DNA of 64,000 nucleotides from contig JACVVK020000141.1 of assembly GCA_018292915.2 (NCBI GenBank), forward strand, positions 1,152,001 to 1,216,000. The letters run 5' to 3'. Below are positions 1 to 11,000 of the stretch, piece by piece. Source of the DNA: Batillaria attramentaria. Taxonomy: Eukaryota > Mollusca > Gastropoda > Batillariidae. A program made the translations under genes and the position numbers. The notes under the pieces are model-generated. The model worked only from the letters and a program-made list of their open reading frames with translations. It did no database searches and was not told where the DNA came from. How positions within the stretch are numbered: position 1 is the first letter of the stretch; each line of letters starts with the position of its first letter.

Positions 1-2139
1 TGGCTGATGTGCGGAAGGAGGTTCTGGGGTTAGTTTAGGGTTAGTAACGTAGGTTGAAGGAGGTTTATGGTTGGTAACCCAATGTGAATTAGTGAGGTTT
101 AGCGTTGGTAATCTCGTTCAAATGAGTTTTAGGGTTAGAAGTCAGAATGGCTGAGGCCCTGTTTAGGTTTAAGGATCAGTTTGGGGATGGGTATCGTACA
201 GCCAGTCAGAGGCTGGTTGGTTGGTTAGCTGGGGTTTATCGTCCACGCCACGAGGTGATTGCAGACGGCCCTAGAGGGCAGGTTATGGGGATGGGGATAG
301 CTACCCTAACTGTACAGTCCAGCTGAACACTTATTCAATCCAGTCAGACTGCCAGGTCGGCCACATTTTAGTACCCTTGACTGTAATGGACAAGTTACAC
401 AAACAGATCCACTTCACAGTCAGTGGAAGCGGGGCAACGTGAAAAAGGCCTGTACAAATTTGGCCCTGTCGGGATTCGAACCCGGGACCTTCGAACACAG
501 GACCATCAGAGGCTGGTTGACGTCCTACCTATATATTGGCATCTGTGTCCTGAAATGGCCAGTGGCGACTGGTCCTTACACGCCGCTCAATCTCGCCAAA
601 ACTGTACCATTCAGTCTATGACTATTTCAGTACTTAGTCCATGGATTGTCAAAAACCATCGCACCAGTCTGACCACAGCAGCCAGATGCTCAAACCAACA
701 CTTTATCAGGTCGAAAACGAATGTTGCATGCGTAGACATCATTTCAAACTTCAGCGTATGGCGTATGACGTCACAATCACGACGTCACTGCATTACTTGA
801 AAACGAGACGTGTGTGCCAGTCTTTTACAGTGCTCACGTCATCCAAATAAGTGAAACATCCGCTTCATGCTTCCCACGCTGTTGCCTGGTAACCGAGACG
901 GAGCAACCACTTGTCTTGGAGTCTGCAACGGAAACACGTGTTACGGCTAGACTTCAAAGACGACTTTTTTTTCTTTTTTTTTAACAGTTGAGCGGCTTGT
1001 CCGTGGGTCTGTAGGCTATCATTGTTATCGATTATCTTCAGCCATTTTGAGCTTCTAGCATAACATCCCATCCTGTCAAACAGCATTGCACTTATCAGAA
1101 GAAAGCTGTTAAGAAAGAACAAAAACCAAAAAATCCCAATGCAGCGGTTTTCATAACTCAAACCCTCCTATTGTCTTGATTAGCGCTTTGCAAAGACTCT
1201 CCTTCTCATCTGTTATCAAGAACCATCGCACGATCCCGCAAAATCCCGTATCACCAAAAATTGTGATTGCTGGGCCCCAAACCAGGCGCCTCACGGGCTG
1301 GACTTTAAAGTCTAAAGACGTGGCAGTTAGTTAGTTAGTTAGTTAGTTAGTCGGTCGGTTGGTCTGTCGGTCGGTCGGTCGGTTCGTTGGTTGGTTGGTT
1401 GGTTGGTTAGGGCTTAACGCCGCACAAGCAACAAAGACTAATTCGCGGCTGGCCATGTGGCAGGGTACTTGAAAACAGTCACATAAGCATTTCTTTTAAT
1501 TTTAAGTATCCAAAGGGATAACAGCTAGGGCTTAAAATGGCCAATGATCGAAAAGTAGGAAATGTGTAGCATTTAATGACAAAGTGGCAGAGCCACGAGT
1601 AAGTGTCTGCATGCAATGAATTTGTGTTATGCTATGAGTGTCCGGCGGCGTGCTCCCCGCCCCCCCCCCCCCCCCCACACACACACACCCGGATTTCCAA
1701 ATTAAACTAAAATCTGAGGAATTTGGTGTTTCATGGTGTGAATTCGAATCCTTCAGAGGAGGAAACGCCGCCCGTATCAGGGGTCGACCTCAATACTACC
1801 CGAGAACAGCCACCAGTTTTGATCGCGGTGTGAGGTTTTATCGTGCACGGACAAACAGACAGTAGCTGTTGTTTTACATAAACATTTTATTTCGGAGGCA
1901 ATTTTTTAGAATTAGATTAAAACCTGTGCAGTTTGGTGCGTTTTAGAATGTTTTCAAGTGCATCAGAGGAGAAAACACACTTTCTTAGGGGAGGATTTTT
2001 TTTTTTTTTTTTTTACAGATGGAAATCCGGCGCCAAAAGGTGGAAGATTTTAAGCCCTGGGATGACCTTGGGACCGTTCAGCCAAGGAACAGCCAACAAC
2101 ATCCACAACAACAATAGTGACCATACATGTACTACTTAC
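1..2139. other. No gene seen; simple repeats and a SINE fragment
   Basis: I find no credible exon in this stretch. It holds degenerate GTTAG/GGTTTAGG-type simple sequence near the start. At about 457-495 there is a short minus-strand SINE fragment, with a reversed B-box-like GGGATTCGAACCCGGGACC. A TTAG/TCGG/TTGG tetranucleotide run lies at 1325-1408, a C-run plus CA repeat at 1659-1687, and a T-run at 1997-2014. Any further exons of the minus-strand gene at 2140-2880 would lie here or beyond the left edge, but none could be identified. Confidence 0.5.
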
Positions 2140-2880
2140 GTCTTCTACAGAAGGCAATCCGTTTTCTTCAGCCGGTGGCTGTTCGGCGGGTTTGGGCAGC
2201 ATTCGTGCTGCCAAGATGGCTGCTTTCCCAGCAGTCTTGAATCTCTTCTTGGCTTCCTTTTCCTCCTTCTTTCTCTGCTTCCTTTTCTTTCTTCTTTGCT
2301 TCTTTCTCCAGTTTCTTTCTTTCTTTCTTCCTGTAATGTTCCCAGAGAATTTACGTCAATTATGATACAACTCACGTGATCGATATGCCAGTGTACGTAT
2401 TTCTAATTTACGTCACAGTGCCTACATTTTACTTTGGCTTTCACAACAACTTATGTCAACTTTGCAGACAACTTACATCAGCTTTAACAATGCTAACGTC
2501 AGCTTTCCCAACAATTTGCGTTAAATTTCATGTAACTTACCTCATCGGTTTCAGATTTTACGTCAATAATTGTGCACACACTAACTTACGTCAGCTCCCC
2601 CCCCCCCCCCCACACACACACACAAAACATACGTCAAATTTCACTCAGTGCACTTGATCAGCTTTTCCATACTCTGTTGACGTCACTGGGTGTACAACAT
2701 TTTACGTCAAACAACTTACGTCAGGTTTCTCCGCGGCCCATTGTGCACGTTCAGCTGCATGCCGTTGTGCGTGGCGATGCCCATGCCCTTTTTCGTCTTG
2801 AGGCCCATCCCGTCGTGCAGATGTAAGCCCATGCCGTCGTGCAGTTCAAGCTCTAAGCCCTTGTGATGTTCGAGATTCAT
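2140..2880 (-). CDS. Unidentified gene, two 5' exons, partial
   Basis: There are two linked exons on the minus strand. Exon A (2880 down to 2720) starts with ATG in a fair context (A at -3) after an in-frame TGA. It codes 53 residues with a repeated LHDGMGLH-like motif rich in His, Gly and Met, and ends AC|GTAAGT. Exon B (2330 down to 2140) follows a TTACAG acceptor. It codes a Lys/Glu/Arg-rich, probably helical stretch, then a segment containing KRFKTAGKAAILAARMLPKP and an acidic end, GLPSVED, immediately before a GTAAGT donor. The exon-A phase continues into exon B, but the reading frame must slip by one base inside the Lys/Glu-rich part (about 2235-2265) to reach the well-formed C-terminal half. 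I do not recognise the family. Coding potential is inferred from codon pattern and splice sites only, and the rest of the gene must lie to the left. Confidence 0.45.
2350..2725. repeat. Degenerate ~20-30 bp tandem repeat with TTACGTCA cores
   Basis: About a dozen irregularly spaced copies of a motif occur here. On the plus strand it reads (A/T)CTTACGTCA, with variants near 2351, 2409, 2451, 2472, 2493, 2536, 2558, 2584, 2629, 2679, 2702 and 2716. It resembles a cAMP-response/bZIP core. On the minus strand the same motif reads TGACGTAAGT, which matches the real 5' splice site at the edge of exon A (2720). The array occupies most of the intron between the two minus-strand exons. It is interrupted by a C-run/CA repeat at 2597-2623. 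Confidence 0.6.
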
Positions 2881-3898
2881 GATTGCTTGAAACAGTGGAC
2901 GAGGACGTTTTCAAATCCTCATGTGCTGCCAGCGTGTTTTTTTTTTGGTTTTTTTTTTTCACAAGGGTTGACACGGAGACCTCACTAATGAGTTGATCGA
3001 TCAGTCAGTGAGACAGACTAACACAACTGACCATTGAACTATCGCTGAGAGAGCACTGACTCCAGAAACATGCGTCCAAAGTCTAGCATCGACTCATCAA
3101 CTGGTACCGTTCATCTTTTCCAGTGAAGAGTACAGAAAACACAATGAAAATTACACTGACACGGCGTTTAAAACTTTCAACAGATGATGTCGATCGTAAA
3201 ACACACTACCGCATAATCGCGCCTTGGTCAGACTGACTTACTCCGACTCAGACTGGCCGCGTGCACGAACCCTAATTACTGAACCCGTTCACACTTTAAA
3301 TGGGCACATGCCAGCTTTTTTTCCGACTTGGGCTGCTTACAATGACGCCAGCATGATATTAACTCTCTTGTGACTGGCCGGGGCTGCCGCGACCTCAGTC
3401 AACACTGACCTCGTCTTGACCTGCCGCCACTGATGAAACTGCAGTAAATTGACGACGTGTAAATAAACCTCTCTAGCAAGCTTCATTGAAATATACACAC
3501 ACTCGACATTTTGTACTTTGTGAAAAGCTGAACTGCTCAACCTACGATCGAAGGCTCCCGGCGGTCGTGGGGTGATACATGGCTGAACCTTTGATCGAAG
3601 CCTCCCGCCACGGATGAGTTAAGACAAGTGCGAATATATAACCTTCTGTGGGTAGTCTGTGCTAAGATATAAACAAAAATGCACGTCTAGTGAGCAGCCA
3701 TACCACGAGGGCAGTTCGTATAATTATATTCCTGTCTTGTGGCACCCAGTTTCCATACAAAGGGGAGCAAACAGGAGACAGTAAGAGAGCTCCCAGACAG
3801 TCTTTGGAGAGCTAATTGACGCAATGGTTACAACATCTGTTCGGAACACCTAACACTTTTAGAATTGCTCATTCTTCTAAGGTAGAACAGGGCTGAGT
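2881..3898. other. No gene seen
   Basis: This is unannotated unique-looking sequence with T-runs at 2937-2959. No exon with good splice sites and no recognisable repeat was found. It probably includes the promoter and 5' UTR of the minus-strand gene whose start codon is at 2880, but no core promoter element stands out. Confidence 0.4.
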
Positions 3899-4033
3899 GG
3901 GTGGGTGTTTGTGGGTTTAACGTCCTTTTCCAACACATACGGGTAATATCAAAGACGGGGCAACGCGGATTCGAAGTCACGACTCTGGCATTGAAACAGA
4001 GAGTCCAGCGCTCGACGATTCGGCTCCCCGGGT
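3899..4033 (-). mobile_element. SINE family A (tRNA-derived), minus-strand copy
   Basis: This is the reverse complement of the family seen intact at 60342. It carries the tail module (GGTTTAACGTCCTTTTCC, then ATCAAAGACGGGGCAACG) followed by a degraded tRNA-like head ending in GGCTCCCCGG. The copy is diverged and lacks a clear B box. Confidence 0.7.
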
Positions 4034-4044
4034 CAAAGGGTCAA

Positions 4045-4139
4045 ATACGATACGATACGATACGATACCATACAATACAATACAATACAATACAATACAA
4101 TACAATACAATACAATACAATACAATACAATACAATACA
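4045..4139. repeat. Pentanucleotide microsatellite (CAATA)n
   Basis: Roughly nineteen 5-bp units. The array begins as ATACG units and shifts to ATACA/CAATA units. It directly abuts the head end of the SINE copy at 3899-4033. Confidence 0.95.
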
Positions 4140-4416
4140 TGTTTCTTGTCCTTAAAAAGGATATTTTCTCTTACAGCCCGCTGAGCATTCAATAACAGAA
4201 ATTGTTCAATAAATCAAGCTACATAAAACAATATTTAAAACAAGTACATGCATACGTATTCTTCTGGGATGGCATCTTTAACTTAAGGCAGACATGCTTG
4301 AGCGGGTGTGTTTGACCTCACGTCCACGATGTGTCCGAGTGGACTAGGTTAATCTTAATCGTGATCCTAATCCTCTGCCGGTGACCTCAGTCGCTATGTA
4401 AGGATACGGCACACCT

Positions 4417-5446
4417 TTAAAGGTCTGTTACCTCAACAAAAAGCCGATAACAGTGTTCTTCCTTTTGCTTTTGTTTATTTAAACTGTGACTGTGCATAAT
4501 GCGTGTGGTTGATGGCCGGACAGGGAGGCACAGACCGAGACGTCACAGCCAGAATCAGCAAGGCAAGAGCAGCCATGGTCATGCTGAAGAACGTCTGGGC
4601 ATCCAAAGTTGTCAGCATAAGAACCAAACTCCGCATCTTCAACTCCAACGTGGTCAGTTCTGCTCTACGGATGCGAAACATGGAGGGCAGCAAAGACGAT
4701 GCAGCAGAAGATCCAGACATTTTTTTCAACACCTGTCTGAGGCGCATCTTCAACATCCGATGGCCAGAGAAGATCCGAAACGAAGAGCTGTGGGAGCGAG
4801 CGGGACAGGAACCACTGGCCAAGCAGATCCTGCGGAGGAAGTGGGGCTGGACTGGACACACCCTCAGGAAGCCAGCATCCAGCACCACACGCCAAGCCGT
4901 GACATGGAACCCGCAGGGGAAAAGGAAGAGAGGCCGGCCTCGCAATAGCTGGAGGCGGGACACTGAGGCAGAGCTATGCAAGCTGGAGACCAACTGGACT
5001 GGAGTGGCAAGAACAGCCCAGAACAGAGTGCGGTGGCGTAGGGTCGTCGATGGCCTATGCTCCACTTGGAGCCATGGGCCTAAGTGAAGTAAGTGAAGTG
5101 AAGTGCATAATGCGGACAACTCTGTCACAATTGCAGAGTCTTCAGCGCTTCGGTGACCCTTATAAAACCAGAGCGTGAGTTTGCGGGGACTTCAATGTGC
5201 TTTTGTTCAGCGAGAGATACACATCGCTACACTGAGTGTCTAACAGGTGTAAACTGTTATTTGCTGCACGAGAAGACTTGCGCTCGCTCAATGTCAAAAC
5301 GCAAAGATGGCAGTGAAATCAGGCTCCGCTTGGCTTTTATAAAGGTCTCAGGGATGCTGAAAACTCTCGAACTGTGACAGAGTTGACTGTGTATTTCAGT
5401 TTAAACATCCTGTTTGCGGCTTTTTGTTGAGATTGCAGACCTTTAA
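4417..5446. mobile_element. Foldback/MITE with long inverted arms, split by a LINE
   Basis: The outer ends TTAAAGGTCT (4417) and AGACCTTTAA (5446) are inverted repeats. The arms stay alignable inward through CTCAACAAAAAGCCG / CGGCTTTTTGTTGAG, ACTCTGTCACA / TGTGACAGAGT and CTTATAAAA / TTTTATAAAG, giving arms of well over 100 bp around a short loop near 5180-5320. The left arm is interrupted at 4504-5102 by a LINE fragment with a target-site duplication. A related single arm occurs at about 50600-50735. No coding capacity of its own is seen. Confidence 0.75.
4504..5102 (+). mobile_element. 5'-truncated non-LTR retrotransposon (RTE-like), dead copy
   Basis: The fragment encodes the C-terminal end of an endonuclease/reverse transcriptase polyprotein: a segment around SKARAAMVMLKNVW, TKLRIFNSNV, NTCLRRIFNIRW, KWGWTGHTLRKP and KRGRPRNSWRR. 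It matches the tail of RTE-type ORFs common in invertebrate genomes. The conserved LLYG...ETW stretch lies in a different frame from its flanks (about 4655-4735), so two indels inactivate it. The element ends in an AAGTG-type short tandem tail. The insertion is flanked by a 12-bp duplication, GTGCATAATGCG (4492-4503 and 5103-5114). The catalytic reverse-transcriptase core is absent because of 5' truncation. Confidence 0.88.
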
Positions 5447-5960
5447 CCGCCGCTCCGCTTCAAGGTTGAAACGTTAGTGTGAAACGCTTGATGACGATAG
5501 AGACATATATAGACATGCGTGTCTCTGGTTACTGGTCAAGTTTGGCACACCTTACTAGACACTTGGACACATTCGGTTGTCACCCTCTTACATGTGAACG
5601 GTTGTGGGCAAGGGCGACTGCGTGGCGGTATTGGGGTCACGTGTCGAGAAACCTGGGAAATCGGATTGACTGTCAGTGATGCACCTCATGTGGGGTTTAT
5701 TTTATTTTATTATTTTTTATTTATTTATTTATTTTATTTATTTATTTATTTATTTATTGGGGGGGGGGGGGGGGGGGGATTGTGTTTCGTCGTTTATTTG
5801 TTTGTAAATCAGTGACTGGTATAATTATGTTATTCGATGAATAGAAAATGTGGGCTGATTTTTGCTTCAGTTACAGATTATACTGTTGTGTTCAGTTGTC
5901 ATGTTGCTTGTTCATGTTCGGGTGATGTTTTGTGTCTAATTACCATTGTGAAATAAGAAC

Positions 5961-5993
<33 letters not shown>

Positions 5994-6045
5994 AATTGGA
6001 ATTTTGCCATTTCCATTTTTCTGCAGAAAAACAAACAAACAACCC

Positions 6046-6076
<31 letters not shown>

Positions 6077-6869
6077 AACAAAAAACCCAGGCTTCTGTTT
6101 TTCTGCGGAAAACAGGATTGTCAATTTTTTTGCAGACAGAAATTTCGGCAGAAAAGTGCCATTTTTTCAGCAGAATTTTGTTGTTGTTGCAGAAACGCTG
6201 CCATTCTGTCATCTCTAACCAGCGACAGACACATAAGAGTAGAATATTACTGCAGATGGTGCCAAACATCTAACTGAACTTCAGCAAAATACGGTTGATA
6301 AAAATGTCTCCATTTCTCAAACTCAGGATAAAAAACATGAAAACAGTAGAAAATAAAGACGTTTAAATACAACACCAAATACACAGATGTATGCTGAAGT
6401 AATTATATTAAAAAATGCTCAGTAAAAATAGTTTACACAAAAATTCTGTGTAAACTGAAGGTTTCAAAGTTCTCCATGCCTTTTCAACACATGTACAATA
6501 GATGACTCCACTGACTCGGCAAGCCCCAAGGCCAAAGCCCCGCCCCTTTATTCTGCCGAGTATTGGCAAAACGCAGTACACCCGTTACGTCATTTCATGG
6601 ACAAAGGGGTTATTTCAAGATGAAAGAGACTGACGTAATGGTCTTTTTCCTGATACGACGTCAGTGGATTTACTGGTTTCTTTCCACGTTTCATTCATCG
6701 AATACATGTCCTTCCCTATTTGTAGTGTCTGGCAAGGAAGTTTGCCAGACCATGCCATGTGTTGTGTTCATTATGTCGCGGCACGCGATTGGGTGAATTC
6801 TGGAGGCTCGACCTTTTTGACTGACAGGAGTGGAGTCGTCTATTATCTCACTAGCCAGGGGCCAGCCTA
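5447..6869. other. No gene seen; simple repeats
   Basis: Contents are a TTTA-rich tract (5691-5757) running into a G-run (5759-5779), a CT/CA repeat (5960-5993), and a C-run fused to an A-run (6042-6078). The interval 6270-6860 looks unique but shows no exon. A TTTATT at about 6546, AATAAA on the minus strand, is one possible poly(A) signal for PDCL3. Confidence 0.4.
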
Positions 6870-7265
6870 GAGGAAATTCCTCACTCAGACCAGCAGGCTT
6901 GGGAATTGCTGAGGAAAAAAAAACAGAGACTGAAACCTAGGCCGGGGTGCAGAGACAGCACCCGGCTGGGGGACCAAGGAGGAACAAACACCATACTTAA
7001 GAAGACAAATTGTAGCATTTTAAAAGGCATTGAGTAGCGTTTCCTGTCACCCAAAAGTAAAATACTGCCATGGTACTGACATGTACGTCTTCAAAAATAA
7101 AGTCAAACTATGGCATTACATGAACATGATACATGACTGTGTGTGCAACTTTCTTGCCCTTTCCTTTTCTGCGGCTGAAACGTAACTGGTTTTTTTCTGG
7201 CTGAAAGTGTAGGAAATCTGGCTGAAAATTGCCAAAGGAATGAAAATTCCCCAGACCGGACCAGT
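6870..7265 (-). repeat. Interspersed repeat family D, minus copy
   Basis: This is the reverse complement of the sequence also found at 25885-26240 and 58450-58775. Shared landmarks are the CATGTCAGTACCA-like, GAATTGCTGAGGAAA-like and GCATTACATG-type segments. It has no ORF and no obvious terminal repeats, so the class is unknown. It lies just downstream of the PDCL3 stop codon. Confidence 0.7.
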
Positions 7266-7377
7266 TATCTCACAAGCCTGACGTTTTATCGTTGTTGCTG
7301 CGGTTGTTTTCACACGTCTGGCATATTTCAAAAGCCTTGACGACAGTTTTCACGGCTGATGTACGTCAGAATGACCT

Positions 7378-8041
7378 TCAGTATCCATCACTGTCACTGT
7401 CATCATTGACGGCACTGTCTCGTACTGAGGACATCATAACGTCTCTGATTTCACGCTTGGGTGGTTCTTCAAGATCTGTTTTCATGGCACCCACTTGGCT
7501 CAGCATCCACTCCAGCTCTGCAGAGACAGAAAAAGCAACAAGTGAATTTCAATTATATATGCAAAATAATCACGTGGTGTGAAGGGCCAGCTCAGCAATT
7601 TTAGTTTCAGAAGTTTAGAATTACTTTTTTTTTTCTTTTTTTTTTTTGTTTGGTGGGCTAAACATTTCCAAAGCAGAGGGGTAGGAAGCCGGAGTACCCG
7701 GAGAGAACTGAGTCGGCCTGAATAAACGGCGCCACATACGAGAAGGAAAAATTCTTATGCTGGGGTCCATCCGGAGCCACAAAATTATGACCTCTCTTTC
7801 ACTGTAGCGTAACTTACCCTCCTGTTTCAAGTTCATGCCCCCAAAGGCTAAGGGCCCAACGAACTGTTTCTTCAGATCATTCTCAAAATACACGAAGATG
7901 GTGGGCAGGTTTTTGTCTGGGTAGTTAGGAATGCACAGGGACGATATGCTCTTCAAGAACTTTGTCTCCGGAAACTTCCGTGCCAGATTGTGTAAATGCT
8001 GGTTGACCAGGTTACACAGTGGGATTCTAAAGAAAAAAATA

Positions 8042-8079
<38 letters not shown>

Positions 8080-11000
8080 CATCTATATATATATATATAT
8101 GTTACTGTTTGATGGCAATCTGTAAACTTTTACCTGTATGTGATTAGAATGTTTAAACCAATGAACATATATGAATAGGTCAAAGAAATGAATAACTAAA
8201 GAAAATGTAAGCAATAAACTTTTGGGCACTGCTATGAAATTAACAATCAGAATTGTTCTGGCATCAGAGGAATTTCGATGCTCGTCTCATTCCTTGAGTC
8301 ACTGCTGTGGAGCGTAAATCAAAAGAAAAAATCCTACTCAATATTTAAAAGAAAAAAAACAGAACCAGACTATTCAGATTGGAATCATTTTTTGACAGGG
8401 TTCCCCCTTGGTCAGCTGTACCCTTTGGCTATACATGGAACATTTTTTTTTTTTTTTTTTTGGTCAAAGAAGACAGTGCATAAACATACAGGGTTGAAAA
8501 TATCCGCTTGAATAAAAAAAACTTGACTTGTACGTACCCCTGTTTGTACACATGGATGACCACCCAGACACCCTCGCCCGCTTTGTTGACTTCTTGCATC
8601 CAGTCTGCCTTTGTGATTTCCACCACATCCCCAAACCGTGATCTGTTTTGTTTGGCCATCATTTCGGCCATCCGTTTTCTCCTGCAAAAACATAAAACAA
8701 TAAATAAATAAATAAGTATTATAACCGATGATGTGCATTTTTTCATATATATATATATATATACATGCAAGTGCAACAAGCACAAGGTTAAACTCTGCAC
8801 TTTGTAAGTGGACCCCAGATTGGTTTGGTCAATGCATCTGTATACAAGTACTAGTGTATCAACACACTGCTTACTACAAAATAAATTTATACGCAAACAG
8901 AAAGCGCTGACACGATGACAGGGGTGCAATTAACATTTATTAAGTGAGAAAACCTTACCAATCCAGAAATTCACTTTGAAGCTAAACCCAATACAGAAAA
9001 CCTAACAATGGGGGGAAGGGTGCTCGCGGCATCTCCAATCTCACAACTGTCAGTACAGTATAACCTCACATACTTGACAGTAAGAAAACATTTCATCAAG
9101 GGACAGTACTCCAGGTGTTGAGACATATTTGCTTTACACATGGTATTGGAAGTAGTCTCAGCGGTCACCCCATAATCCAGAACTTGTTGCTCACTGATTT
9201 TGCCAATCTGGAAAATTTCATTTTTGAAAGTTCTCAATCTGGAAAATTTCATTTTTGATAGTTCTCAATCTGGAAAATTTCATTTTTGAAAGTTCTCAAT
9301 CTGGAAAATTTCATTTTTGAAAGTTCTCAATCTGGAAAATTTCATTTTTGATAGTTCTCAATCTGGAAAATTTCATTTTTGATAGTTCTCAATCTGGAAA
9401 ATTTCATTTTTGATAGTTCTCAATCTGGAAAATTTCATTTTTGATAGTTCTCAATCTGGAAAATTTCATTTTTGATAGTTCTCAATCTGGAAAAATTCAT
9501 TTTTGAAAGTTCTCAATCTGGAAAAATTCATTTTTGAAAGTTCTCAATCTGGAAAAATTCATTTCTGAAAGTTCTCAATCTGGAAAATTTCATTTCTGAA
9601 AGTTCTCAATCTGGAAAATTTCATTTTTGAAAGTTCTCAATCTGGAAAATTTCATTTTTGAAAGTTCTCAATCTGGAAAAATTTATTTTTGAAAGTTCTC
9701 AATCTGGAAAAATTCATTTTTGAAAGTTCTCAATCTAAAAAATTTCATTTTTGAAAGTTAATTCTCCCTCCGGAAATTCAGAGTGTTCAGGAAACTGGCA
9801 CACCTGTAATCAGTAAACTGCTATTATCCTAATAAATTAACAACAAATCTACATCAAAGCAAAGCAAAACAGCCGTCATCCACCCCAAAGACACTCGCCC
9901 TGCCAAGCAGCCAAAGACACATGCCAGGAACAACTTGTCCCTTAAGGCCGTTCTTAACCGGGCAGACTTTTGGTTCGCGAACTAGGTTCGGAGAGTACGG
10001 CGAACTAGGTTCGCGCAAGTTGTTTCTTAACCGACCAAATACTTGTGCGCAAACCCTGGTTCGAAAGGATCGGCGAACTAGGTTCGAGGACTGCATAGCG
10101 TGTTATGGGAACCCTCGCGATCCTTTTGCGATCCTGCGCTCTGATTGGCTGCTCGGGGAGAGCTGTTGTGCGCATGTACAAACTTGAGGAAAATGGCGGA
10201 CGGCATGGCGGCTATCGACTCACTTCACATTTCCCTCTTTTGCGCTCTTTTCCTCTTTTCTCCTCTTCCTCGGCTTCCAAGAGTTCACTCAAAACGATAA
10301 CTACCGCAAATGCCTGGTCGTCTCGATCTACGAAGGCGGCCATTTTGGTTGTTTACGATTGTCTCAACTTCCGAGTCCGCCTTGTTCGGGCGATGACGTA
10401 TGCATATCATTAACGGTCGGTTAAGAAAGAGAACTAGTCCAGCCGAACCTCTGGAACTATGTACGTGTGTGCGCTTGCCCTGTTCGTATACAATACACAG
10501 TTCGCCGAACAAGTTCGCCAGACTGGTGGTTCGCCCGGTTAAGAACGGCCTTAAGGGCTGAAAGCCATAGGACGTAAATTAAGCAAGCTAATGATGACTA
10601 TCAAATGTTGGGGCAGCATGCACGCTTATCAAATCAAGGGTGCTCACACCCTACTGCAAGATGCTGGTAGACATTTTTAATAACAGAAGTACGGTTTGAA
10701 GCATACAGCCTCTTATCACCAGCACATTTTATCACAGACAGACAGGTAATGCACTTCCTGCAGTGATGCACTTCCTCTAAGGGAAGCAACCCAAGTTTTA
10801 AAAAGGTAATACTCAAATAAATTTGCCTATGCTGAGTATTATCCAGCATACCTGTATTCCTCAAATACTCGCTCCTCATCTTCATCAATCTCATCCTCTT
10901 TTTCGTCCAGTTCATCACGCGTCATCTCTTCCAAACTTTTCCCTGGAGGAAATGGATTGAGGTGATAATAATGATAATACTAATGCCATAATGATGAATC

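Noticed and set aside
1..180. Interstitial telomeric repeat
   Set aside because: GGGTTAG-like words occur but are irregular and interspersed with other sequence; there is no TTAGGG array.
4475..5128. 217-codon minus-strand ORF
   Set aside because: It is the antisense shadow of the RTE-like fragment; the plus-strand frames carry the recognisable reverse-transcriptase tail motifs.
9205..9760. CRISPR-like array
   Set aside because: The 31-bp units are contiguous, with no unique spacers, and the context is a eukaryotic intron; it is a minisatellite.
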